Of a stretch of 64,000 nucleotides of DNA, positions 31,503 through 42,856 are shown one piece after another. Within the stretch, counting starts at the first letter, position 1. The number at the start of each line of letters is the position of its first letter. Origin of the DNA: Dermanyssus gallinae (Eukaryota; Arthropoda; Arachnida; Mesostigmata; Dermanyssidae); assembly GCA_003439945.1 (NCBI GenBank), contig QVRM01002140.1, positions 1-64,000 of the forward strand, read 5' to 3'. The notes beneath the pieces were generated by a model. The model saw only the letters and a program-made list of their open reading frames with translations, was not told where the DNA came from and ran no database searches. Both the position numbers and the translations under genes were made by a program.

Positions 31503-32740
31503 ACAAAAGCAAAATGGTACTCCTGGTGAGACTTCGCTATTGTACACACGCTCAGCACATAATGATCAGGGCTCAATTTCGGCCTCTGAATAAATTGTCT
31601 CTACTCACCCAACAACCAAATTGCTCTCGCTTTGTTGACCTGCACCGTTCAGAAGATATCGTCGTGCGCTCGTTGGATAATTTGTCGCAAACACAGAAGA
31701 TTGCGCAGGTGCACGCTTGGCCAACGATTTGTTGCAACGCTTAGCTTGAGCTAGGTAACCCACTGAGCAATTAGCAGCAAAACGTCATGCGTCGGGTTCG
31801 TTGTCGTGCGTAGATAGCGGATCAATTTCCCTATAAGCTATATATATACTTCCTAGATTGTAGCACGTTGCGATATTTTACAGCTCGCCTACTGTTAAAT
31901 CTGCGATGACACTGCCATGACAGCAATAGACCAGCAAAAGATATAGCAAAACAAAAATCCAGGCAATGCAAGCTTAGTAAAAAAAAGTAATTCCAGCAGA
32001 AATGGTTGTAACAAATTAGCTAGTACAGGCAAGGAATATGTGTTTCGCTAGACTGTATTCATATTAGAAAAAGCTTATTAAAATCTAGTGTAAGGCCAGG
32101 TCGTCCGGTCTAACAGAGTAAGAATGCTAGATTAACGTAGTTGCATGCAGTAGTCATTTACCATTTTATCAGCAAATGGTTTACTTAGAACCGTACCTAT
32201 AACTCCCCACCTAAAAAACCGTCGACAAATCTCAGCAGAAAGTTACGAAGAACCTCTGCTGCCGGTGTATCACTTCACAGCACATTTTGCGTTGTTTCTA
32301 TGTATAAATATATAGTCGATCCTCCCTCGTGTATTTATAGACAATTTTTTATTTGTTGAATATTACATTATAGATGTGAGACGCATATTACGATGATTAG
32401 CTAAGCTAATAAGCGTAGCTGCGTGTATTGTGACTATCACGTTTCGGCCTCGCTTAGGCCTGGCCGAGACCACTTAAGAAGTGCGCCCCAAGGTTTTCAG
32501 GTTGCACGTCGTTATTCACTCTGTTTAAAAAAGGCGACCATCTGCTATCATCGGTTGACATATTTAAAAAGTGCCGACTTGCAGATCAGCTGCCTGGTTT
32601 GACCACTAGAAGACCAAACGCGAGAAGTCAGAACCTGATTAATGAGTACTTTCTTATCTTGCTGGTCTTAGCAAGGTAGGGTGCATAGGCAGCTGCGGAT
32701 GCGCCGCCACCGACCACAAACAATGTTTTTTTGGAAGGTC
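31503..32740 (-). mobile_element. 5'-truncated RLE LINE, copy F, with an insertion
   Basis: 31503-31833 matches the 3' UTR of copy E (25917-26220), and 32370-32740 matches its C-terminal nuclease part and upstream UTR (compare 26230-26600). About 530 bp at 31834-32366 has no counterpart in copy E and looks like a later insertion. I see no clear terminal repeats on it. Confidence 0.72.
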
Positions 32741-32778
32741 TTGGAAATGCGTTATGCACTTGCGCTGCTGGCAGCTAG

Positions 32779-32841
<63 letters not shown>
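32779..32841. repeat. (TA)n microsatellite
   Basis: About 30 TA units, the longest simple repeat in the window. Confidence 0.97.
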
Positions 32842-32843
<2 letters not shown>

Positions 32844-33189
32844 CGTATACCGTAGAGAGAGCTGGAAAGAAAATACACTCGAAGATGGAAAGAAGATTTT
32901 CGGCAACTTTCGGCATGTTTTGAGTTAGCTTGCGACGGTAGACACAGTGATCAAAATGTAAGGTAAAAGGGCAATCTATTCTTAATGCATTGCGACCCGT
33001 TGGATAAGGTTTTGTTTGATTAATACGCCTTTCTCCTAGTCAGAACCCATTGCCCATCATGCTGTGTTATAAGTACGTTCTTGGAGTTACAACGAATATA
33101 CTCTGAGTGCCATAAATGATGAAGATACAGTGTGCTAGATCGTTTATTCCGTGGCCAATCATGTTGGAGATGTTTTTAATTTTTTGGTT
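32842..33189. other. No recognised gene
   Basis: Sequence between the microsatellite and RLE copy D. It may be the copy's degraded 5' region. Confidence 0.4.
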
Positions 33190-34251
33190 TCAGTGCTGCG
33201 TGATTGGTGAGCTTCCAGGATTTGCTAGCGCCAGCCAACGAAAATACGGAAGCTCTCCGCTCCAAACATCCAGACGCGCCATTGGATTTCTCCATGCCCA
33301 CACCTACGGCAGTCACACTGCCTTCTTCAACCTCACGTGAAGAGATAATGAGTGCAATGAAGGCTTTTAGCCGAAGTTCAGCTGCCGGCCTAGACTTTAT
33401 AAGGCCTCGTCTGTGGCAGGACTTGTTGTCTGGTGCGCTGGGGAGCACGGCCAGTCGATTAGCGGACGCCATTGCTAAAGATGATGTGCTCAAATGGGGC
33501 TCGCCCCGTCTTCTCTTTTACCACTCATCTTCGGGGCAAAAATATTTGCATACAAAAAAAAGATGACTCATTACGTCCGATCGCTTGTTCCTCAGTCGTT
33601 CGTCCTATTTCAGAAACTCTTGGTCAACACCAGCTAGGATTTGCTACCCCTGGGGGTACCGAGGTAGTGGTCTACTGTGCCCGTGCATTTTTGCAATCGC
33701 GCAAAATGCCAACGGTAATGGTCAAATTGTACTTCCGAAACGCTTTCAATAGTGTCCGGAGAGGCCATTTGCTTCAAGCCGTCAAGTCGTGGGCACCATT
33801 ACTGTTTCACCAGACGAACCTTGCCTATGGTTCAGGACCATCCCACCTAGTAATGCCCCAGGGCGTTATGCCATCGCAGACAGGTTTTCAGCTGGGTGAT
33901 CCCCTGGGTCCTCCACTCTTTATCAAGAAATTAGTGGATTCACTGCAATCCCCCCTTAATGCCTGGTACTTGGATGACGGGGTTCTGGGCGGAGACCTCC
34001 CGACCATACTTGACGATACCCGGAAAGTTATTGATTTTAGTGCGATTAGCGGGCTGGCACTGAACCCAGTCAAATGTGAAGTATATGTCACAGCTCTCAA
34101 AGACTTTGAGCCATTATTTTTAAGTAACCTTTTTAACTTGCTCCCGGGCTGTCTCGTAGTGGACACACACAGGCAGACTACCTCAATTGGGAGGCCACTG
34201 CGGTCTATTCCTTCTTAGATCTTGTTTTTCAGCCACGAAGTTAACACACCT
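33190..34251 (+). pseudogene. RLE LINE RT, copy D first part
   Basis: 33204-33566 opens with the region before the RT palm (ENTEALRSKHPDAPLD, then FSRSSAAGLDFIRPRLWQDLL). A frameshift near 33550 leads into 33472-34218, which carries DDSLRPIACSSVVRP, motif A (KLYFRNAFNSVRRG), motif B (GFQLGDPLGPPLF) and motif C (NAWYLDDGVLGGD), then LALNPVKCEVYVTA. LDDG in place of YADD or FADD is the hallmark of this RT. The element is cut near 34251 by the minus-strand copy and resumes near 37722. Confidence 0.85.
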
Positions 34252-34559
34252 TCTTAGAGGTTGCAACTTGTTTTACAGAATACAATATAATATAATTTAT
34301 TTATATTATACACAGTACACTTGTATTAAAAAATTAGGTCAACCCCAGTAAACCACTGCCTGAAGGCAGCGAGCCTAGCACCGCGGTCGCATTTCCACGT
34401 TGCACTTCAATGGATGTTCTCTAAAGCAGAAATCCTCCCGCCCTTTTTTCATCCTTCTCACCTGCCGCTCTTTTCCCAATTTCTCTCAGGAAACTTACTG
34501 TAGATTTGCCCATGACCCCCATTGTTTCTATCGCAACTGGCTGTACTATAAAAGTTGCC

Positions 34560-34964
34560 TCAAACTTGCAATACGTCAGACTTTTTCGCTGCTCCGCTAA
34601 ATTGGCTCGAGGCTCGATTCCTGTAAGAGGGCGCCAGCGTATCCCACACAGTTGCGTCCCACACAAGGGTCTTTCCAGAAGACAAGGGAACCAGGGTCAT
34701 CCCGTCTGGCCGTAGGGCTGAGTCCGTTGCCAATCCGACTGGCTCGTTTCTGCAGGGCACGTTAGCGGAATGCAGCGCCTTTGAAATAACGTCGTTAAGC
34801 GCGGCGTGGCGCGAAAGTCTTCCGCAGCTTCTAGAACAGCTGAGGCTATGCTCTTCCCTCGGCGACACCGGTGTGTCGCAAAGGGAGCAAGCATGAGGCG
34901 CGCATACGGCCACCCCTAACCGCAGGCCAGAAACGATGCGGAGTGTTGTATAGTCAAGCATCAT
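34560..34964 (-). pseudogene. RLE LINE restriction-like endonuclease (nested copy)
   Basis: 134 codons with a CSLCDTPVSPREEHSLSC Cys/His cluster, RLSRHAALND, then the PD-(D/E)xK-type core: LRPDGMTLVPLSSGKTLVWDATVWDTLAPS. RLE LINEs use this domain to nick target DNA. The frame shifts after DVLQV, and the C-terminal part (AIETMG..., VQRGNATAVLGS) continues in another frame to about 34390. Confidence 0.85.
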
Positions 34965-35499
34965 CCCCAGCTGCGGCGAGCGAATGGCTTGTAGCCATTT
35001 GGCGCTTGATTCATTGAAGGCTGCTAGAAGATGTGCTTTGCCAAGTGTATCGACAGTGTTGTCCAGGACTTTTTTGGAATGGCTTTGACTACAAAGGCGT
35101 CCAGGGCAGACTGACGTGCGTCATCAAGCACCACGCGGTGGCGGGCGGCGAATTCCTTTTTTTTGGACTCCGTGAGCCGTTCTAGGAATGGCTTGGCGTT
35201 CGAAGGAGCTATAGATAAAATCAGCTCGTGAAAAGTAGTAATTGAGCCCAAGAATGCGGTCTGGGCCAAATCCGTTGCACGACGGATTCCCAGATCTCCG
35301 GCTGAGGTAGGAAGGGAAGCTTGGTCCCAACTTACTCTATCCAAATTCAAATTTAACACCTGTTTCACGCATTGTCGTAACTTCTAATCAAATTGTTGTA
35401 GAATGCCTCTCTGGGCAGACGCGTCCGTGCAACAGAGAATATAAATAGGTCTTGGTGTCGAAAGACTAGTTCGCATTAAGTCTAGTGCGGGGTGCGCAT

Positions 35500-36180
35500 C
35501 TAGGGATCCCAACAGAGATCCATAAGCTCGCACTTCCCGTTCAGGGCGAGTTTTGCTGAGGCCATTGTGAGGGGAGCTCCAAGAAGCTCGATGTCTTCAT
35601 CGGTACATAGCTTGATGTCAGGGAGCAGGTCCTGCGCCCGGCGCAAGCGCTTGCCACGAATAGCGTTGTCGGATGATAAAATGAGCAGCTCACACTTTGA
35701 CGCGTTAAGTTGCAGCCCAGGGGTGACACCAAAATCGATTACCTTTTTCACATCACCAAGCGCGGAATCAAGAGTACCGCCAATCGTTCCATCGTCTAAG
35801 AACCATGGCTTAAATTCCGACTCTAGAGTGGAACGCAGTTGGCAAATTGTCAGGCAGAAGAGAGCCGGTCCACAAGGGTCTCCTTGCTGTACCCCACATT
35901 TGGAAAGTATTATCTGTTTCCCCGAAAAGAGATTGAATGGAGTTCTGTACGTCTGGTAGACACAGTGAGGGAAAGTCTGATTTGACAGTGTCGAGGATCG
36001 CATCACTTCTAAGGGAATTAAAGGCATGAGTTTTATCAACGCCTTATTTGATGCCGAGTTGATATTTACAAAGGCTCTTGCAGCGTGCACCGCAGCCTCG
36101 TAACCTCCTTTAACTCCACAATTGAGTTGCACAGGAGAAATTTTGTCGACAATCTGCGCCATGAATTTACGGATTAGCAC
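35500..36180 (-). pseudogene. RLE LINE reverse transcriptase palm (nested copy)
   Basis: A 226-codon open piece with RT motif B (CGVQQGDPCGPALFCLTI) at about residues 94-111, motif C (FKPWFLDDGTIGGTL) at about 122-136 and the GLQLNASKCELLIL segment after it. Motif A is present only as a decayed IKLMPLIPLEVMRSS stretch at about residues 48-62, so the first catalytic Asp appears lost (an aligned LDFRNAFN is expected). RT in these elements copies the RNA at a nick made by the RLE nuclease. Confidence 0.8.
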
Positions 36181-37721
36181 TTTACACGCTAGCCGCCGCA
36201 GGGTATTTCCGACTGCTATTGGGCGGAGACCGCCGTCTTTTTTAAAGGCTATAAGGTTAGCTCCATAGAAAATACTAAATGCGAACCCTGGCGGCCATTC
36301 ACGACAAGGTTGCAGAAGTCCGTCAGAGCAAGGAGGAGAGGGTAGAAATGAGCGTTCTTTCCAATGAAGTCTTTTAGGTTAGGCTTAAAGCCGTCCGGAC
36401 CTCCACTTGAGCTGTTTGGGAAACTCTGGATTGCTGCTCTGACTTTAATGGGGGTGATGTTGATTTGGTTGGCTGCTGGAGCGTCTCTAGGCGGTGGCGG
36501 AAAAGTCGCTGTTTCTGGCACATCCGGATGTTTTTCGCTAAGTGTGCGATGCGTGTTTGAGTCTTGTGGAGCCATTAAATCCGTTGAGATAAGAATGCGT
36601 GCTGCAGCAGAAACATCCCCCTAAGCCAGCTTTGCCTGTACCTCCCGGGCTCTTTGCCTATTATCGTTTCTGCTAGTCTTCGGCGCGACGCACTTGTTGG
36701 CAATGATGGTGGCACTAAAGGGGGGACGGCTCCGGAATCGACTGAGGTTGTCCCGAACAAGTGAACACAGTGACCTTCCTTTTACCTTTTGCCGAGGTAT
36801 AGTGAGAACAGTTGTTGCGAAGTGAGTCAGAGGGGACCGCGAATACAGGTCATTTGTTGTGCAAATCGACTTGATCGTGTTGGTCAGTTTGGCTGCGACT
36901 GTGGGCCTCACACCACGCGGAACGACACTACCTGCTCCGGGGTTAAAATTTGACTCCACCAAAGTATTATCAGCGGCAAAAATAGTCCCCTCAGGCCGCT
37001 CGTTTGTTTTAGCCTTTGGGGTTACGTCCTTTCTAATAGCTTTTCCACCAGTCGGTGTCTTTGTTGACGTGCGCCTCATCGGATATATCAGATGGCCGCG
37101 CTGTGGCCGCGCTCTCCAAAGCTTTCCTTTCATCGCTCACGTTGCTGGCACCAGAAAATTCCGCTATAGTTGTCCACTCTGTGCCGCTCTCTGCCCCTGC
37201 TTTCGTCTTTGATCGTTTCTCCCGTTGCGGTGGGCTGGCCGCTTGCCGTTGGTTAGCCGCCGCTGTCGGAGCACTGTCAATGCCGGGGCCCTCTCCATCG
37301 TCTGTCTGCTGCGGCTGCTTTCTATTTACCTTCGTTCTACTTGTTGACACTTTTGCTACTAGCTCAGTTTCCGAATTGGCTGCAGCGTTTCGAACGGCTC
37401 TCGATCGGTCCGTGTCTGCGATGGAAGCGGATCGTGGTTGCTACTTGAGACGACGTCTGGTGCCGACATTGTTGTTGTTGCCGTTGTTGCTGTCGACGGA
37501 GAGCCAGATTGAGTAACCTGCCGTGATGTTTAAACCTGCGTTGGTGAATGTACCACCCCCATCTCGACGACACTTCACCATACAAGTGTTCACTGGATGT
37601 AAAAGCTACCGTTCGACGAAAAACAGCTCTGGGCGAGTTTAGAAAAACCACCAAAACACACCTTTACACAGAGCTCGCTGAAAGTCGACTGCACCACTCG
37701 AATGACAATATTCGGAAAAAA

Positions 37722-38860
37722 AACCTGTGTTTATCACTCGAGCTCTTACAGCCATTTAATGGACTTAGTTAAGACATTTTAGAGACCATAATAAAGCTTG
37801 AGCTGACTGATGCGGCAAGGGAACAGATAATGCTCCCGGCTTCTTTAGGCGGTCTAGGTGTGCCGAACGCGGTCATGATGGCAGGACCCGCAATCGTGTT
37901 GTCATTGACCCAGGCGGCGGACAGGGTTATAGCATTATTGGACAGTGATGGGCGGGATGCCTATAACGTTGAACTTTAAAGGCTGACCGACGAATTGTCG
38001 TTGTTATTTGATTCTCCTCCAGATGATAGGGCTAACCAGGGCAGTTGGACAGCCCCTCTACGAGAAAAGCGACTAGCAATCCTGATTAATAGAGCACCTT
38101 CTGTCGCTGATAGAGCCAGGTTTCGAGCTGTTAGTAGTCAAGGGGCTGGGGCTTGGTTACAGGCCCTACCCTGTCCGCGAATTGGGACTCTGTTAAACGA
38201 CGAGACGACGCGTATCAGCACAGGGCTGGGGCTAGGTGTTGAATTACTCGTGCCCCACCGATGTCGTTGCGGTGATTTCGTGGACGCGTTGGCCCATAAT
38301 GGCCTGTCATGCGCGTTGAGTGCAGACCGACGAGCGCGTCACTCCGCTTTAAATGACACCTTTAGTCGTGCACCTAGATCTGCCCACTTCCTGTGCGTTC
38401 TAGAGCCCCCGGTCTTTCGAGGAATGATAGAAAAAGACCTGACGGTCTGACTTTAACGCCCTTCGAGCAAGTCCGCATGCTTGTCTGGGACGCAATTGTA
38501 ACCGACTCATTAGCCCCTTCGATGCTCGGTGCAGGTGCAGACCGAGCAGGTCATGCCTCCAGGTTAGCTGAGGCTAATAAATGCAGAAAATACTCAAGCG
38601 TCGATTATCCGCACGAATTTTGTCCGTTGGCGTTCGAGACTATGGGAGCTGCAAGCCCCCTTACGCTCAAGCAGATTCAGCGGGTCGGCAAAAGCCTTAA
38701 TATTTTGACAGAAGACACGAGGGCATCCGAATTCTTGCGCCAGAAGCTGTCGTTCGACATTCAACGAGGAAATGCAGCGTCTGTTCGGGGCACATTGTTG
38801 AATTGGGCTAACCCTGGGTTAGAGAACCCGTGATCACACGTTCGCGCGGAGACAACTGTC
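37722..38860 (+). pseudogene. RLE LINE thumb and nuclease, copy D second part
   Basis: It continues copy D after the nested insertion. The thumb (SLGGLGVPNAVMMAGPAIVLS) is at 37830-37980, then 37995-38450 has QALPCPRIGTLL, a CRCGDFVDALAHNGLSC Cys/His cluster and RRARHSALND. 38393-38833 in another frame has KRPDGLTLTPFEQVRMLVWDAIVTDSLAPS, AEANKCRKYSSVDYPHEF and the end GTLLNWANPGLENP. One frameshift near 38430 separates the two, within an otherwise open nuclease. The stop is at 38833. Confidence 0.85.
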
Positions 38861-41339
38861 CACTCCAAAACTCCACTAACATAGTGTAATTATACTTTAA
38901 AAATATATATATATTTGGTAAAAAAAATATTTTGTAGCTCAGTGCGATTGGTGGTCAATGCATCACTAATATACGTGTGTTGTAGTCAAACGAGACCATA
39001 GAACTGTGATTAGCAATCTAATAACTGAGCTCCATTGCTGTATCCACGAAAGTCGTCTTGCGCCGGTCTTGTGCCTCACCGAGCAGTCAAGTTGCCGCAT
39101 TCTATAATTTAGAAAGTTTTGACTAGCACACAGATAATAATTATGATATGTTCTAGATTATCTGTGATATATTTTCCGCCTTCTGTAAGCAAAAATACGC
39201 AGCTATGAATTATTCATATTTCTCTTGTAGCACACCTTATTATACTTGGCCCGTTGTAAAAATACATCTTGCCCGTAAAACACAGAAACCCCTCAATTTG
39301 TTCTTATTTGGCGGTACTCCTTTAGCTAATCAGCAAGCTCAACAAACACCCGGGAACTGGATGGAACGGATCAGGGGTCAAGAGTTCTAAAGTTAGCTCG
39401 CTAAAATAAAATAAAAAAGCAAAACGTGACAGTGAGAAGACATACTGCTATTTCCATTGCACGCTCCTGAGTTTGATAACCGGTGAACAAATCAAGATTT
39501 GCGTAACCTACGGTGTACTCAACATGTGGCTTACACACTACGTACTATTAAGAGGTCGGACCAAACAAGTCCTAGAGCGTGCTGTGCTTTGACTTCGGCC
39601 GGTCGTCCATTGCAAACGCCGGGGCCAAGACATATCATAGAAAAAAAAATTCGCGCCGGAACGGCATTAACGAGAAGGCTGCTTCGCCATCTAAGGGGTA
39701 TGCTCTTGGCTACTTTCACTTTATATTGCCCGTTATGCCAAAGCAGCACGCATTCTTCAGATTCATACCCTTATGTTCACTAGGCCCAGGGTGTTGATCG
39801 GTGGGCAGACACCGTTTGCGTATCTTCATAGCCTTGACATATGAACAATAGTGTATGCCTCCCATTACCAGCGGGCCTAGGAAGTGTTACTATTGGGAAT
39901 TTATGAATATAACTAACTTTCTATTTGCGCTAAATGTAGCCGTAGCGTGGGTAAATTTCAGGAGATTACAATTTAGATATTGCCTCTCTTAAGGCTAAGG
40001 AGACCGGCCGCTCTCCGAAAACGAATGCGTCTGAATATACCATTGCACCCGATGCACGACATTACCATGGATTCTTTCGCTGATGCCTGTTTCACCCTGT
40101 CATAAGACTTTGCCACTATTGGCGATTAGACAATTACGGATTTTCCCCGTCCTCGTGGTTGCCTGGGCGACTATCTACCTAATCTGCCAACTCTGACATA
40201 TTTCACCAGTTATTGCAATTCGAGATTTTTGCAGATGCAACACTAACTTAAACAGCGCGGTCACTAGGGTACATTCTTAAGTAACTAAAAATGTATTATT
40301 ATTATTTAATTCCTCGGTTGTGTCATCCCTTACGTTTTTCATTAATCTATAGATACTGACATGTTTCTACGCAGATTTAAAAGCTTGTGTAATTACTCAT
40401 TACAAAGAGGAGACGGAAACTTGCAGCTAGACTCTATTGCTCGCCAAAACATTAGACTGTTGTGCCTTAATGCATATTCTGACGTCGACCCCATTAAAGT
40501 CGTACCACAAATTTAATTTTGATTGCAACATAATTTTGTCTTTGATCATCCTTAAGTCTTTCGTTCAGAGAAACGCATCACTGTCAACCACTAGTACACC
40601 ACTGTCCTGGAAGGCCGGCATCACGACTCTCTGCCGTGGCATCTTCTCTCGACTCCGGCTCGGACGTTTCAGTTGACTACCGGCTTCAGCCGGTAGTCGT
40701 TTGATATTAGGACGGCTAGTGTTTGGCTCAACAAAAGAGATCCGGCGTTTATGCAAGCGTTTCTTAGCACTGCACAGTGCAGCACCGTGTCCTCCAAGTC
40801 GTTTGTGCCCCTAAGGTATAAAAGACATACACGTCCGTATTTATCTTGCCAGCCATGTGCGATTCATACTGATCGATTGGAATCATTTACTAAGTATTTG
40901 CGAGATGCTATACGTCAAATTCTCGCAAGGACAGTCGTTTTATGCCTGAGTGTCTGGGATAAGTAACCGCGTCCATTTGCCCCTGACGGCGTGCAGATGC
41001 GAATGTTCTAACTCCTCCACCCACGCGTTCATTATTGCTTCCCCAGAGATCCAGATTCCCTTCGAGAAATCGATCACTGCGCATACTGGCCAGAAAGTTC
41101 CAGGGAAGAATGTGGGCCAGGACCAGCGGCACTCTAGTGGTGCTCCCTCTGCGCCGAGCGCAAAGCACTTTTATTCTGCCCATGCGCGGGCGGGGTATAG
41201 TGCCGTCGTGTTCTGCCACTATCGTACGAAGCTTCCGTTCTGCTTAAGAGCCCCCTCAAAAAACTAACTACACTGAATTGACTTAATAACCATTACCACA
41301 GAAATAATAATCCCTAGGAACTTCAGCCGTTATACACTA
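38861..41339. other. No recognised gene; one short-loop hairpin
   Basis: AT-rich with unassigned short frames (39205-39390, 39499-39797, 40437-40676, 40908-41267). GACTACCGGCT at 40675-40685 pairs exactly with 40688-40698 across a 2-nt loop. 40950-41260 minus may be a distal piece of the LINE that follows, but I cannot align it. Confidence 0.45.
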
Positions 41340-42330
41340 TGACGTTCCACCGGAATGGAGGCACTGATCGCAGAAAGGACGATAGGATCCACTGGAAAAA
41401 CCTCATTCTTCCGAAGAACCTTCCGTATCACTTCCCAGTTGGCCATATTAAAAACTCGTTTAACATTGGTTAAAATTAAAAATGCAAAGGCACGCGTCTT
41501 TGGCTTTTGAATCTTTTTCTCCGCCCTGAAGTAAAACTAGCTAAAGTGCATCTATCGTCTATTGTTCCTGTAAAGTCGTATTGTGCGTCCGTCAATGTGC
41601 TTCTGTGTCTGTTTTATGTGCAATCACATAATTGAGTCGAGCCGCTATGACGTTATCCAGCAGTTTATAAAGTGTGTCAAGCAGACAGATTAGACAAAAA
41701 TAATTTAGTTCTCGCTTGCCCTTGGTTCAGGTATTACAGCTAGTTTGGCCTGTTTCTACCAAGGACAAAAGTGTCCCTCTCGTAAAGCGTTCATAATAGC
41801 CTCTGCGACCAATGACACCGCTTCGTTAGTGTCCGTAAAACCTCCTTGCGTTTTCAAGCTCTCTTAGAGAACCTAAAGGGATATCCTCTATGGATACTCA
41901 GAATGCCTCCCTACGAGCCATTCGTGCGGCTATCTCTAGATGTAAGTGAATTTGGTTTACATATATTGGCCATCATGATCTAGTAGGGGATGCCCCACCG
42001 GAGGCTCTACTGCTTTGATAAATTTACGCTATAATCTTGTTTTCGAACGAGCTATTTCCATCGTAAGTTGTATTGTTCGTTGATGGTTGTTGTGTGGGAT
42101 CCCGGTTTGAAACAATGCCGCTTATAAAATCGATTCTGCCCTATCTTCTCGACGTCGCCGGCCGATCCAGCTACGAGCGCACGTGTAATCTCGATTACCC
42201 GTGACGCATTCCCGGCTTGCCGCTTTTACTTCTGGTATCCACCAGCTCTTTGGAACCCCTCGCCGAGGACCTCTAGGTTGTTTTTAGTAATCGGGTGATT
42301 TCTATTACGGGTCAATCGACCTCACCCGGC
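41340..42330 (-). pseudogene. Decayed LINE RT fragment, R1/Jockey type
   Basis: The minus strand reads, in shifting frames, a WWIPEVKAASREC block near 42240 (the linker between endonuclease and RT), EAIMNALREGHFCPW near 41830, a KLAVIPEP block, then the stretch from KKIQKPKTRAFAFLILTNVK to VFNMANWEVIRKVLRKNEVF (41530-41390), which is RT motif A with the catalytic Asp apparently replaced by Asn (LTNVK for LDVK). Many stops. It is a different family from the R1-like copies beside it. Confidence 0.68.
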
Positions 42331-42771
42331 CAGTTTTTAAGCAGAGTGGGATACCTCAGAAATTGAAATAGCACTTTTTTTAAAATCTTTTCTATTTTTA
42401 TTTTATATCAATACACTATTAGAGCCAAGATAGGTTCTCTTTTATACGTACCGGTGACGACTACTCTTGACTTCTAACCTAATAAACTATTTTTTGCAAT
42501 CTACAAATAATGACCAATGCCGCCAAGACACGGGTTGTACGGTTCCGGGCCCCACTTTTCCAAAAACTTCTCTGGGGACGACTTAATTGTGGGTAACACA
42601 ATACTGTGCTACATTTTTTTTTGTGGAGGAGGGTTAAATGCAGTTACGCACTACTGCTGCGAGAAAGGAGTTTCCATCTCGAGCTGTGTGGGACTCGACC
42701 CCAGCGGATGGATGTTACGCCGCTGAGACCCATACCCACTAAACGCACCTCCCCCCTTAAACTTCACTCTC

Positions 42772-42812
42772 TGATGGCCCAGATCTCCATAGAACAGTGC
42801 TATGGGCCATCA
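42772..42812 (-). other. 3'-UTR stem-loop of R1-like LINE, second copy
   Basis: On the plus strand TGATGGCCCA (42772-42781) pairs with TGGGCCATCA (42803-42812). The same stem as at 5496-5536, with the second pair changed from A-T to G-C on both sides. Confidence 0.8.
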
Positions 42813-42856
42813 GGAGAAGTGGCGAGTGCCCTATCGGATCAATTGGCCGGGGTCAC

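Larger units (their letters stand above)
34262..37715 (-). mobile_element. RLE LINE inserted inside copy D
   Basis: Read on the minus strand: 37350-36621, a basic, Ser/Thr-rich N-terminal part; 36575-36249, the pre-RT block (EKHPDVPETATFPPPP, FPNSSSGGPDGFKPNL); 36180-35500, RT with GVQQGDPCGPALF and WFLDDGTIGG; 35368-35024, thumb (SWDQASLPTSAGDLGIRRAT); 34964-34560, Cys/His cluster and RLE nuclease; then a 3' UTR to about 34262. Frameshifts separate the blocks, but few stops lie within them. The order is complete for an RLE LINE, so this is the best-preserved copy of the family here. No clear target duplication was found. Confidence 0.82.

Noticed and set aside
39499..39797. Overlapping frames on both strands near 39.5-39.8 kb
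   Set aside because: No motif, no transposon similarity, and two strands open at once suggest chance.
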